Assembly (NCBI RefSeq): GCF_000758545.1
Contig: NZ_CP009279.1
Span: forward strand, 6,634,001-6,698,000
DNA: 64,000 nucleotides
Direction: 5' to 3'
DNA from: Paenibacillus sp. FSL H7-0737
GTDB lineage: Bacteria; Bacillota; Bacilli; Paenibacillales; Paenibacillaceae
Each line of letters opens with the position of its first letter. The first letter of the stretch is position 1. Below the pieces are notes generated by a model, which saw only the letters and a program-made list of their open reading frames with translations, searched no databases and was not told where the DNA came from. A program made the position numbers and the translations under genes. Shown piece after piece: positions 47,387 to 55,836 of the stretch.

Positions 47387-49369
47387 TCAATACACCTGAC
47401 CAAGCAACTGGTATGCTTCTTCCTTGGATTTAACCGCCAAGAGATCTCCCCTGAAATCATCATCCATCAGCTTACGAGATAAGATTTGCAGTACTTTAAG
47501 ATGGGCGTTTCCCTTACTGCTGCGTGGCACCGCTATCATAAAGATCAATTTAGCTTCGCTTCCGTCTAGGCTGTTCCAATCTACTCCGTTCTGCTTGATA
47601 CCAAATACAATGCTTGGCTTCAGTACGGCGTCCGATTTACCATGGGGAATGGCTATATTCAGACCGATGCCTGTCGAGCTTTCTTCTTCCCGGGCCAATA
47701 TAGCCTCTTTGAATTCACCGGCAGAGCTTACCGCTCCGGCCCTCTCCAGCGCTCCAATCATTTCGTTAATAATAGCGTCCTTAGTATCTCCATTCAGATC
47801 CAGATTAATCAAATCCGGTGTAAGAATATCGGTTAATTTCTCAATGTGAATGGCTGGCGCTTCCGTCGCGGTCCGGTCATTTGCCTGTTCCAATGCCGAC
47901 ACGTCTGTGGTAGTTTTCTCAGCTACTATGACAGAATATTCAAGATCCGCTTCTCCCAAGACAGCCTGGGTTTCAGCTGTAACATCCTTTTTCAGCAGCC
48001 TGATCATGACAACTGTTACCGCCGAACCGACAATGACGGCGACAAAAAACATCAACACATTGTCTACTGCACCAAGCACGGCTACAATCGGTCCACCATG
48101 GGCTACTCTGTCCCCAACATGGCCAAGCATCGCTATCACCGAACCGACCATCGACCCTACCATGATACTCGGAATGACACGCAGAGGATCTTGTGCGGCA
48201 AACGGAATTGCACCTTCGGTGATACCAAACAGTCCCATTGTAAATGACGCTTTGCCGGCCTCTCGTTCTGCCGGTTCAAATTTACGTTTGCTAATCATCG
48301 TTGCAAGTCCCATACCAATTGGAGGGATACAAATAGCAGCGGCGATTGGGCCCATAATTTCATAGTTACCTTCTCCGATCATGGCCGATCCGAATAGGAA
48401 TGCAACCTTGTTCACTGGACCGCCCATATCGAAAGAAATCATCGCACCCAGAATCAGGGCTAGCAAAATCGAGCTTGTACCCTGCATACCTGCGAGCCAC
48501 CCCGTCAGGGATTCAAACAGCTGTGCGATTGGAGAACCAATCAGGAATACAAAAATCAAACCGACAATCAGGGAGGTTAATATTGGAATAATGATGATTG
48601 GCATGATAGGTTTTAGTGCCTTAGGAACTTTCATTTTCTTGATTCCAAGCGCTACATAACCCGCTAGGAAACCGGCGATAATTCCGCCGATGAATCCAGC
48701 TCCCGCCTCACTTCCGTAAAAACTTCCGTTTGCGGCGATGAATCCTCCTACCATACCCGGAACAAGACCTGGTCTATCCGCAATACTCATCGCAATAAAA
48801 CCGGCTAATATGGGCACCATGAAGGTAAATGCAGCCGATCCGATGTCCAATATCGTCTTCCAGAATGAATCATCCGGTATGACTAGTCCTCCCGGAGTTT
48901 TCACGCCACCAAGGGTCAGCGCAATTGCGACCAGTAAGCCGCCGACAACGATAAACGGCACCATATAGGACACACCATTCATCAAATGGCGGTAAATCGG
49001 ATTTTGCTTCGACTTTTTCTCCTGCTTGATATCTTCAGCAGACCGTAATTGTGCTCGGTAGACCTTCACATCATCGCTCATCACCCGTCTGATCAGCTCT
49101 TCCGGATGGCGGATGCCTTCCTGTACGCCAACTACAAGCAGCTTCTTGCCGACAAACCGATCCTTTACGACCGTTTTGTCTGCCGCGATAATTATGCCAT
49201 CCGCTTCACGGATATCCTGCTCGGTTAACTGATTCTCCACTCCAATAGAACCCTGAGTTTCAACCTTCATCTTGATGCCTAGTTTAGCTGCCGCCTTTTG
49301 AAGATTTTCGGCGGCCATATACGTATGTGCTATTCCGTTAGGACATGAGGTAATTGCCAATATTTTCAT
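47387..49369 (-). CDS. manP: Mannose-type PTS permease, EIIBCA
   Basis: A 660-residue fructose-family PTS transporter with domains in the order IIB, IIC, IIA, as in ManP. IIB has its phospho-Cys near residue 9 (ITSCPNGIAHTYMAAENL). IIC runs from about 125 to 455 with FDMGGPVNKVAFLFGSAMIG and ITEGAIPFAAQDPLRVIPS. IIA has its His near 576 (NIAIPHGKS). Sequence over the whole length is strongly like B. subtilis ManP as I recall it. ATG at 49369 is seven bases from AAGGAG. It lies downstream of manR on the same strand. No manA isomerase gene is adjacent. Confidence 0.9.
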   Translation of the reverse strand: MKILAITSCPNGIAHTYMAAENLQKAAAKLGIKMKVETQGSIGVENQLTEQDIREADGIIIAADKTVVKDRFVGKKLLVVGVQEGIRHPEELIRRVMSDDVKVYRAQLRSAEDIKQEKKSKQNPIYRHLMNGVSYMVPFIVVGGLLVAIALTLGGVKTPGGLVIPDDSFWKTILDIGSAAFTFMVPILAGFIAMSIADRPGLVPGMVGGFIAANGSFYGSEAGAGFIGGIIAGFLAGYVALGIKKMKVPKALKPIMPIIIIPILTSLIVGLIFVFLIGSPIAQLFESLTGWLAGMQGTSSILLALILGAMISFDMGGPVNKVAFLFGSAMIGEGNYEIMGPIAAAICIPPIGMGLATMISKRKFEPAEREAGKASFTMGLFGITEGAIPFAAQDPLRVIPSIMVGSMVGSVIAMLGHVGDRVAHGGPIVAVLGAVDNVLMFFVAVIVGSAVTVVMIRLLKKDVTAETQAVLGEADLEYSVIVAEKTTTDVSALEQANDRTATEAPAIHIEKLTDILTPDLINLDLNGDTKDAIINEMIGALERAGAVSSAGEFKEAILAREEESSTGIGLNIAIPHGKSDAVLKPSIVFGIKQNGVDWNSLDGSEAKLIFMIAVPRSSKGNAHLKVLQILSRKLMDDDFRGDLLAVKSKEEAYQLLGQVY

Positions 49370-49391
49370 AACCATTCTCCTTCACTATAAA

Positions 49392-49405
49392 TGTTTCCGC
49401 TTACA
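49392..49405. promoter_or_regulatory. cre site at the manP promoter
   Basis: On the minus strand TGTAAGCGGAAACA matches the cre consensus at all but one position. It follows a TATACT -10 box (49411-49416), so it covers the predicted transcription start of manP. Confidence 0.75.
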
Positions 49406-49446
49406 TTCATAGTATAAACGCCAACCATCTCCTTCTCAGATTGGAA

Positions 49447-49469
49447 TTTTACCGCAACTTCCGGAAAAA
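49447..49469. promoter_or_regulatory. Candidate ManR operator upstream of manP
   Basis: TTTTACCG and CGGAAAAA form an inverted repeat (seven of eight positions) with a seven-base gap, about 31-53 bases upstream of the -10 box. No consensus -35 is present, which fits activation by ManR bound here. Confidence 0.45.
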
Positions 49470-49545
49470 CTAAATTTATTCTTGTCAAAAAAATAAAGCG
49501 ATATTAAAAGGTCATGCTTTTTCGTGTGTATAGCCTAATTTTAAT

Positions 49546-51492
49546 TTACCCTTTCAGTCTGCTCAGAAATTTCATCACATCAGTTTCCTTGGACAAAGCA
49601 CTGACAAAAGCCGGACGCTCACTGATCAGCGACAATTCCTTAAATAGCTGCCTCGCTTCTTCCCGTTCTTCACTTTTTAACGCTAGCATAAACACGAGCT
49701 CCACTTTTTCAGTTCCCCAGAGGAGTGGCTGCTTTAAGGTGGCGATTGCAATCACCGATTGTTTGATCAATTGAGGGCTACCATGCGGAATGGCAATCCC
49801 TCCCCCTATAGTCGTAGACGACATTTTTTCTCTCCCCAGAGTGCTTTCCGAATAACCTGCCTCCGCATATCCCTTGTCCACCAATACTTGCCCCAGCTTA
49901 GCTATAATCTGGTCTGGCTGCTGCACATCCTGCTGGAGAAAGACTAGAAATGGTGTTGTGTACTTCAAAAAAATGGATTCTTGTCTGTTGTTTGGCTCAT
50001 CAAGCTGTTTAATTTCATGTTCCAGCTTTCGCTCGTCTCTAGCCTCCAGCAAGGGGGAGACATGGATATGAGGGATCTTCAGCCCCGAAAGAGCGACGGT
50101 AGAAATGACAAGATCAACTTTATGGGTAGCTAAATAGTCATGCACTTCCGCTTTGGCCATCGATGCTTCCACATGCACAGATGGAAATTTACGTTCAATT
50201 TTCGTTCGGAGCAGTTGGGACATACCAATACCCATGTGACATATGATAATCACCTTTTTTGGATTACTCTGGCCTTTATGAAGCCTTTCAACAGATGCCT
50301 GGAAATGCAGCGTCAGATAGGCTGCTTCTTCCTCGGGAATAGATAAATGAAGCGATTCACCCATCTCTTCCAGCGCAACAATGACCCGGTCGAACATATA
50401 GGGATACATTTTTTTGATCTCGGCCAGCATCGGATTGGACACGGCCAGCCCGTAATCAAGACGGTTCAGGGTAGTATATAAATGAACTTTCAGACCATTC
50501 ATCAATACTTGATCTTGGGAAAACTGAATCATGTTAAGCACCGACATCCGGCGCGTCAGCTGCTCCACAATCCCCTGTAAGAGAGGCTGTCTGTCCGCCA
50601 AATCGTCCCCACTAGAACCCTCACTCTCCTGACGATAGCGGAATTTCCCACCAAGTAGGCGCAATGTTAAATAAGCTGCTTCTTTACTGGGGAAAGACAC
50701 GGCAAACAGCCGTTTCAAACGCAGCAAAAACTCCTCGGCCCATATAAATTCCGCTTTTTTCTGCAAAAAAGCAATTTCTTGATCGGAGAGAGAGATTGGT
50801 TGTTTAAGTTTGGTTCGTTTGACCATCAGCAAAATATGTAGCATTAGACTTTCAAAGGCTTCATCTGTGTAATAAAGCGAATGCCGTTTTTGCAGCGCCC
50901 TTAATTCATTGTATACGCCAGCAATCTCGTGTTGCTCAAATTGCTTCATCATCATCTGTCCCGTCAACTCCGAGCTGTCTATCAACTGGTCCAAGCGCAC
51001 CAAAGCCGTCCTTTTATTTTTTTCGGAGCCTTCAATTGCAAGGCCAACTCTCTGCTTGGAGATTAAGGCTAAATTAAAGGGTTGTAACCACACCTCAATT
51101 TTCTCTACATCTTTACGAATAACAGCTTTGTTCACAAAATACTGCGACGCTAAGTCCTGAATGGCTACGGGCTTGGCATCCATCAGCAGCCGATAAGCGA
51201 GATGCAGAACTCTTTCCTCGTCGGATTCATGTCTAGCCGAACTTTCTCCTGCATAAAGACGGTGGAATAAATCAGCCTGATCGGCTTCGTCAATCTCCAG
51301 ATAAATGCCCCGCCCCGGCCTTTTCACCAAGCTTGTATTTGAGTACCTTTCTATATATTCTTCTATAATTTTCAGATCGCTCCGAATGGTTTTCTCTGAG
51401 CAGTTGATCTCATCAGCTAGATTCTGCACTAACAATAATCGGTTCGATTCTGTTAACAAAATGCGAAAAATCTCTTTTTGCCTATTATTCAT
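49546..51492 (-). CDS. manR: PRD-containing transcriptional activator of the mannose PTS
   Basis: A 648-residue multi-domain regulator. An N-terminal helix-turn-helix (LADEINCSEKTIRSDLKIIEEY) is followed by two PTS regulation domains (about 200-420). An EIIB-like domain follows with its Cys in IICHMGIGMSQLL, and a C-terminal EIIA-like domain with its His in GGGIAIPHGS. This is the ManR/MtlR/LicR layout: phosphorylation of PRD and EII-like sites by PTS proteins and the transporter tunes activity. It lies directly upstream of manP, its expected target. Start ATG follows GGGAG. Confidence 0.9.
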   Translation of the reverse strand: MNNRQKEIFRILLTESNRLLLVQNLADEINCSEKTIRSDLKIIEEYIERYSNTSLVKRPGRGIYLEIDEADQADLFHRLYAGESSARHESDEERVLHLAYRLLMDAKPVAIQDLASQYFVNKAVIRKDVEKIEVWLQPFNLALISKQRVGLAIEGSEKNKRTALVRLDQLIDSSELTGQMMMKQFEQHEIAGVYNELRALQKRHSLYYTDEAFESLMLHILLMVKRTKLKQPISLSDQEIAFLQKKAEFIWAEEFLLRLKRLFAVSFPSKEAAYLTLRLLGGKFRYRQESEGSSGDDLADRQPLLQGIVEQLTRRMSVLNMIQFSQDQVLMNGLKVHLYTTLNRLDYGLAVSNPMLAEIKKMYPYMFDRVIVALEEMGESLHLSIPEEEAAYLTLHFQASVERLHKGQSNPKKVIIICHMGIGMSQLLRTKIERKFPSVHVEASMAKAEVHDYLATHKVDLVISTVALSGLKIPHIHVSPLLEARDERKLEHEIKQLDEPNNRQESIFLKYTTPFLVFLQQDVQQPDQIIAKLGQVLVDKGYAEAGYSESTLGREKMSSTTIGGGIAIPHGSPQLIKQSVIAIATLKQPLLWGTEKVELVFMLALKSEEREEARQLFKELSLISERPAFVSALSKETDVMKFLSRLKG

Positions 51493-51560
51493 CAGATCTC
51501 CCTGCTTCCATCATATTTTAGTGAGATACAAGAGCAGGGTCTCTCCCTATTATTTAATGA

Positions 51561-51728
51561 TTAGTTTATTAACCTGAACTGAAGCATTCCATAATCAGAC
51601 TCAGCCTTTTCAAGTTTTTTCTTTACTGGAATAAACAGCATAATTATAGAGCTTACTACAAAAAAAATAAAAAAAGAAGCGGGTCCCTCGTAGTTGACGG
51701 GATTAAGCAGTAGTTTTCCGGTGTTCAA
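51561..51728 (-). CDS. Possible 55-residue membrane protein, perhaps a truncated gene
   Basis: A TTG start seven bases after AGGAGA opens 55 codons. The protein has a short polar start, one hydrophobic stretch (about 17-34, FFIFFVVSSIIMLFIPV) and a Lys-rich, then Ser-Asp-Tyr-Gly end. The phrase ESDYGML after a span resembles the start of a longer membrane-protein family in Bacilli that I cannot name with certainty; the usual continuation is missing. It may be a real small protein or the N-terminal remnant of a broken gene. It fills an otherwise empty gap of 327 bases between manR and the next gene. Confidence 0.4.
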   Translation of the reverse strand: MNTGKLLLNPVNYEGPASFFIFFVVSSIIMLFIPVKKKLEKAESDYGMLQFRLIN

Positions 51729-51819
51729 TCGTATTTCTCCTGTACGTCATATGAAGGTAACTATGCCTTTATGAGATTAACGGGCTAGCAGCGAAAAAAC
51801 AGATCATTGAACCTTAGAA

Positions 51820-52419
51820 TCAACGTGGATCCACTCTACTTGTTCTGCGTACTTTATCGTACAAATAGAAGGAGGCGACGAGAGCGCCCGATGTTCCGCA
51901 AATCATATCCAGCATCGTGTCGTTCAAACTGCCATTTTGCGAATGAAGTCCGAATAGATGATCTACTGTAAACTCATAAATCTCCCATATTCCAGCCATT
52001 GCAACAGCAAATAGAAACGCGAACCAAATGATGATGTTGGAAGGCAGACCGCTCAGCCCTTTACGCTTAGCCATCTTGATCAAGATGAATCGTCCTACGA
52101 AGAATAAAATAACTCCAGACAGCAGATGCTCAATCTTGTCTAAATAAGGGATAACACCATACATATTGAACAAATTGGCGAGCATCATCGTAATCGCGAT
52201 AAAGACCAGCACCGAGAATCGTAGTGCAGGAGGCAGTTCACTTTTGGTCCATGTGATTAAGCCCCTAAAGAGTATCAGGACGACAATGATAAGACCCGCT
52301 TGAAATGTTTTATCATAATTCCCAATCAGGGCAAAATAAACAATTGATACTCCGCAAATGAGGTAGAGAATCATTTCAAAAAAATAATTGAACCTAAGGT
52401 TTCTAGAAGTCTCTTGCAT
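51820..52419 (-). CDS. YjdF/DUF2238-like integral membrane protein
   Basis: A 199-residue protein with about six hydrophobic spans. The motif DKIEHLLSGVILFFVGRFI followed by GIWEIYEFTVDHLFG and NDTMLDMICGTSGAL matches the His, Trp-Glu-x-x-Glu and Asp-Thr-x-x-Asp pattern of the YjdF/DUF2238 family. Function unknown. ATG at 52443 has no binding site; ATG at 52419 follows AAAGGA and is used here. The end is basic (RRTSRVDPR). Confidence 0.75.
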   Translation of the reverse strand: MQETSRNLRFNYFFEMILYLICGVSIVYFALIGNYDKTFQAGLIIVVLILFRGLITWTKSELPPALRFSVLVFIAITMMLANLFNMYGVIPYLDKIEHLLSGVILFFVGRFILIKMAKRKGLSGLPSNIIIWFAFLFAVAMAGIWEIYEFTVDHLFGLHSQNGSLNDTMLDMICGTSGALVASFYLYDKVRRTSRVDPR

Positions 52420-52502
52420 AGCAGTTCCTTTCTGACTAGACATTTTTAATTAATTATCACCCGTTCAAAGCCACCCCATACGACAATCATATCATTAGTT
52501 AT

Positions 52503-52549
52503 AAAAAGACTCCCGCGTATTCCCTTAAGCAGGAATATACGGGAGTCTT
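52503..52549 (-). terminator. Terminator of the MATE gene
   Basis: AAGACTCCCG and CGGGAGTCTT pair, with an inner GGAAT/ATTCC helix, followed on the minus strand by TTTTTAT. Confidence 0.8.
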
Positions 52550-52564
52550 GAGCGACTGAGAACC

Positions 52565-53929
52565 TTACATCGCCTTTTCAGCCAAATCGTTAACTAAATT
52601 CCTCATCCACTTCCGGGAGTACATCCGGGCGTAACCGAAGCAAAAACGGACAACCTCCTCAAGTGATATGACGAGATATACAAGGTAGACTGGCTGCTTC
52701 CAGACGTATGACAGCAACAGTCCAGATGGGACACCTATCAGCCATGTCGCGGTCGATTCCATGCTGAACACGAACTTGCTGTCTCCCCCACTGTTTAGAA
52801 TGCCGCCTGCTATAATCATATTGGAAACTTTGGCCCAAAGAAATCCAGCGAATACGATAACGATATATATGCTCATCTGTTTAGCATCCTCGGAGATATT
52901 GAATGCGGAGACATACAGCTTCGAGCCTGCCGCAATGATAACCCCGACAATTAGAGAGATGATAATGCCAAGACGAATGAACTTTTTCGCATGATCGAGT
53001 GCGATATCCGTTTCGTTCGCGCCCAAACGGTTGCCAACCAAAACCCCAGCTGCACTAGCCAGACCGGACAATAAGCCGATGCAAAGCCCTTGCAATGGGA
53101 AGGTAATGGTCATCGCCGTCATCTCCATCGTCCCCATGCGGCTATAGATGATCGCATATGCCGTTTCACCCAATACCCAGATCAATTCAGTCAGCAGCAG
53201 CGGATACGTCGTTCCAAAAAACTTGCGGATGAGCGGTCTAGGAATGATGAACAAGTTCTTTAACCCAACAGCGCCTGGTAAACGATATCGGTACACGGCA
53301 CCAATGATCAACAAACATTCTATTACCCTGGAAATAAGGGTAGCAATAGCCGCACCCTTCAGACCAAGCGCTGGAGCGCCGAAGTTCCCGTAAATAAGTA
53401 CGTAATTCAGTATAATATTCAACACAACAGCAATTAAGCTTACATACATCGGCCATTTGGCATGGCCCGTACTACGCAAAATCGCGGAATACATCATCGT
53501 GAGCATGACAGGTACAAAGCCGATCGACATGATCTGCAGAAAAATATACCCATTATCTATTACATTCGCATCTGTCGTGAACATGCTCAGGAAAAGCGGC
53601 GAATCGATGAAGACAGCCGCAGAAAATAAGAACGAGAACGCGAAGCCGACGATTAGTCCAAGGCCCAGCACCTGGGAGACGCTTTTAGAATCTTTGTTCC
53701 CCCAAAACTGGGCTGCATAAATAGACACACCCGTCGATAGACCAGCCAAGACAACCGCGATGATCCCATATATTTTGGTGGACATTCCCACCGAGGCAAT
53801 CGCCACATCTCCAAGCTGCCCGACCATCAACTGATCCGTCAAATTGAGCAATGCCATCAGTAAGCTTTGAAGCGTAACAGGTACAGCGATTTTATACACA
53901 CTTTTGTAGAAGTTCTCTTTCTCTGACAT
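52565..53929 (-). CDS. MATE family efflux transporter
   Basis: A 454-residue multidrug exporter with twelve hydrophobic spans in two homologous halves. Typical marks are AVPVTLQSLLMALLNLTDQLMVGQLGD in the first helix pair, YSAILRSTGHAKWPMYVSL, and the second-half GVLVGNRLGANE. It should exchange protons or sodium for organic cations. The nearest ribosome binding site (GGGGG) is rather far from the ATG, so the exact start is less sure. Single gene with its own terminator. Confidence 0.88.
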   Translation of the reverse strand: MSEKENFYKSVYKIAVPVTLQSLLMALLNLTDQLMVGQLGDVAIASVGMSTKIYGIIAVVLAGLSTGVSIYAAQFWGNKDSKSVSQVLGLGLIVGFAFSFLFSAAVFIDSPLFLSMFTTDANVIDNGYIFLQIMSIGFVPVMLTMMYSAILRSTGHAKWPMYVSLIAVVLNIILNYVLIYGNFGAPALGLKGAAIATLISRVIECLLIIGAVYRYRLPGAVGLKNLFIIPRPLIRKFFGTTYPLLLTELIWVLGETAYAIIYSRMGTMEMTAMTITFPLQGLCIGLLSGLASAAGVLVGNRLGANETDIALDHAKKFIRLGIIISLIVGVIIAAGSKLYVSAFNISEDAKQMSIYIVIVFAGFLWAKVSNMIIAGGILNSGGDSKFVFSMESTATWLIGVPSGLLLSYVWKQPVYLVYLVISLEEVVRFCFGYARMYSRKWMRNLVNDLAEKAM

Positions 53930-54003
53930 GGCTCATTCACAACCCCCATTTTCTCGATTTTACCGCGTCCATAGCCATTCGCAGTCTATGACTTCGTGTG
54001 AGG

Positions 54004-54663
54004 TTATATCACTTTTTTGTAGCGCATGAGCGTATAATTATCTTTGGGCTGAATTTCTACAACCTTGAACTTTTTCGCAAAGCACAATTGCTGATACCCG
54101 TCTCCATCCACTAAAGTAATGTTCGTGGAACCGCCTATGATGATCGGAAGCTGCATCAGAATAATTTCATCGACGATGTCCTGATCGAAAATATGCCAGT
54201 TCAAAAAGCCGCCGCCCTCAACCATCAAGCTGGTAATCCCGAAGTTGTCTTCCAACTGACGTTCAAGCTCCACGAAATCGACTTTATCCTCACCGCAGAT
54301 GAGGCACTCCTTCCCTCTTTCCCGGATCTGCTTGATTTTATATTCATCCCGTCCTTTCTCGGTTGTGACAATAATCGTCCTCCCCTCATCCGAGAGTACA
54401 TTGCTATCCAGCGGAATATCCAAGGTGGTCGTCGGAATGATCCGGATTGGATTTTTGTTCTCCTCATACCGATTAGTAAGAAAGGGATTGTCCGTCAGAA
54501 TTGTATTTTTTCCGACCATAATACCCTGCACATTCCCCCGGAATAGATGAATGAATTCCATATCCTCACTGGAAAACAAAGAAAAAAGCTCCTTACTCGA
54601 ATTACCAGCTCCCATAGTGAGCTTACCGTCAATCGAAATTTGGCTGAATATCGTTGTTTTCAT
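54004..54663 (-). CDS. RibD C-terminal domain (dihydrofolate reductase-like) protein
   Basis: A 219-residue stand-alone reductase domain. It begins IFSQISIDGKLTMGAGNSS, has the NADPH-side VQGIMVGKNTILTDNPFLT and a late ITSLMVEGGGFLNWHIFDQDIVDE. These match the reductase half of RibD or the RIB7-like family. No riboflavin gene lies near, so a role in flavin synthesis is not certain. It follows the solute-binding-like gene's neighbour on the same strand with a GGGGAG site. Confidence 0.85.
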   Translation of the reverse strand: MKTTIFSQISIDGKLTMGAGNSSKELFSLFSSEDMEFIHLFRGNVQGIMVGKNTILTDNPFLTNRYEENKNPIRIIPTTTLDIPLDSNVLSDEGRTIIVTTEKGRDEYKIKQIRERGKECLICGEDKVDFVELERQLEDNFGITSLMVEGGGFLNWHIFDQDIVDEIILMQLPIIIGGSTNITLVDGDGYQQLCFAKKFKVVEIQPKDNYTLMRYKKVI

Positions 54664-54684
54664 GTTTCTTCTCCCCGTCTCTTT

Positions 54685-55821
54685 TTAGCTTTTATATGCA
54701 CCCCAGAATGCTTGGATAGTCTGTTCAATTTTTTTCAATGCTTGTTCAGGATTGCTTAAGGGCAGCTCGGTTAGACCCGCATTTAGCGCCTCCCATACAT
54801 GAATCATGAAGGGGTACGTCGGCATCGGCCGTGCGTGCTCCAACAGCGATATAATCATCTGTTTGTTAGGCGTAGCAGAGGCAGCTAGACGGTTCAGCAC
54901 CTCTTCCTGAGCTGGAATCCGCTGCACACCCAGCGTCCACATGGTCTGGCATTCATCACTCAGCATAAAATGCGTGAAAGACAAGATATCTTCCCGTTCC
55001 TCCGACGTTAACGAATGATTCGGGTAAATCAGGCCGATAGAAGAAGACATGGATAGCGATTGCTGGCCTTCTATGACCGGAAGCTGGCAGACCGCAAGCC
55101 TGTTGTTCATCTGCTTGTCCAGATGGTTATAAATCCACTCTCCACAAATAATGGCGCCAATCTTACCGTCAATAAACTGCTCTAGCAGTCCTGTGGAACC
55201 GTCGAGACTGACGAGCACGCCTTGATCCATCTTGTCATGGATGAACTCAAGTGCTCGCTTCATTTCAGGGGTTACGATATTTGGCTTTCCATCCTGAACA
55301 GGCCAACCACCGAAAGCTGTAAGAAACGGAATAAACCAATAACCCTGCTGTAAATCTGCTCCAAACGGTATGATGCCTTGAGCGGACAACCTCTCTGCTG
55401 CCTCTTCGAACACTTCCCATGTCGTCGGCGCACTGGCGTAAATCTCCGGATTGTAATACACAACCAGATGATTGCCCCGTAATACCGGAATACCATACTG
55501 AACACCATCCAGTTGCATCGTTGAAAGTGCCCCTTCAGTCAATGCATCATCAAATAGCCAGCCCGGTACCTCAGAGTAAAGACCATTCTCAACATAGGAG
55601 GACATATCCGCAGGAACCATCGCCAGATGCGGACCTTGATGGGTGTCCTTAATTTGGTTCAGGCGCGCAGTCAACTCCGTAATGTTCATCACTTGTGGCG
55701 TAATTTGTACGCCGAAGCGCTCTGTATACAGCTTGCAAATTCCCTCCAACACCTCAATCGAGGTATCTCCCGGACCGTCAAACTCATGCCATAACACGAT
55801 TTCTTTGTTCTTCTTTTCCAT
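54685..55821 (-). CDS. Solute-binding-protein-like protein without signal peptide
   Basis: A 378-residue protein with the maltose-binding-type family 1 pattern (VQYGIPVLRGNHLVVYYNPEIY, PTTWEVFEEAAERL, GKIGAIICGEWI). It starts MEKKNKEIVLWHEFDG, directly at the first beta strand. It has no signal peptide or lipobox, and an in-frame TAA 18 bases before the ATG excludes a longer start. It should therefore be cytoplasmic. No permease gene is nearby. It is last of three genes after the dehydrogenase and the GH13 enzyme. A role as intracellular sugar sensor or carrier is possible but is inference. An alternative is a gene that lost its signal. Confidence 0.78.
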   Translation of the reverse strand: MEKKNKEIVLWHEFDGPGDTSIEVLEGICKLYTERFGVQITPQVMNITELTARLNQIKDTHQGPHLAMVPADMSSYVENGLYSEVPGWLFDDALTEGALSTMQLDGVQYGIPVLRGNHLVVYYNPEIYASAPTTWEVFEEAAERLSAQGIIPFGADLQQGYWFIPFLTAFGGWPVQDGKPNIVTPEMKRALEFIHDKMDQGVLVSLDGSTGLLEQFIDGKIGAIICGEWIYNHLDKQMNNRLAVCQLPVIEGQQSLSMSSSIGLIYPNHSLTSEEREDILSFTHFMLSDECQTMWTLGVQRIPAQEEVLNRLAASATPNKQMIISLLEHARPMPTYPFMIHVWEALNAGLTELPLSNPEQALKKIEQTIQAFWGAYKS

Positions 55822-55836
55822 CGCTGCCTCTCTCCC

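Noticed and set aside
47850-48365. Long open frames on the plus strand opposite manP (such as 171 codons here)
   Set aside because: They are shadows of the manP coding sequence, which has full-length family motifs; they have no ribosome binding site or recognisable domain.
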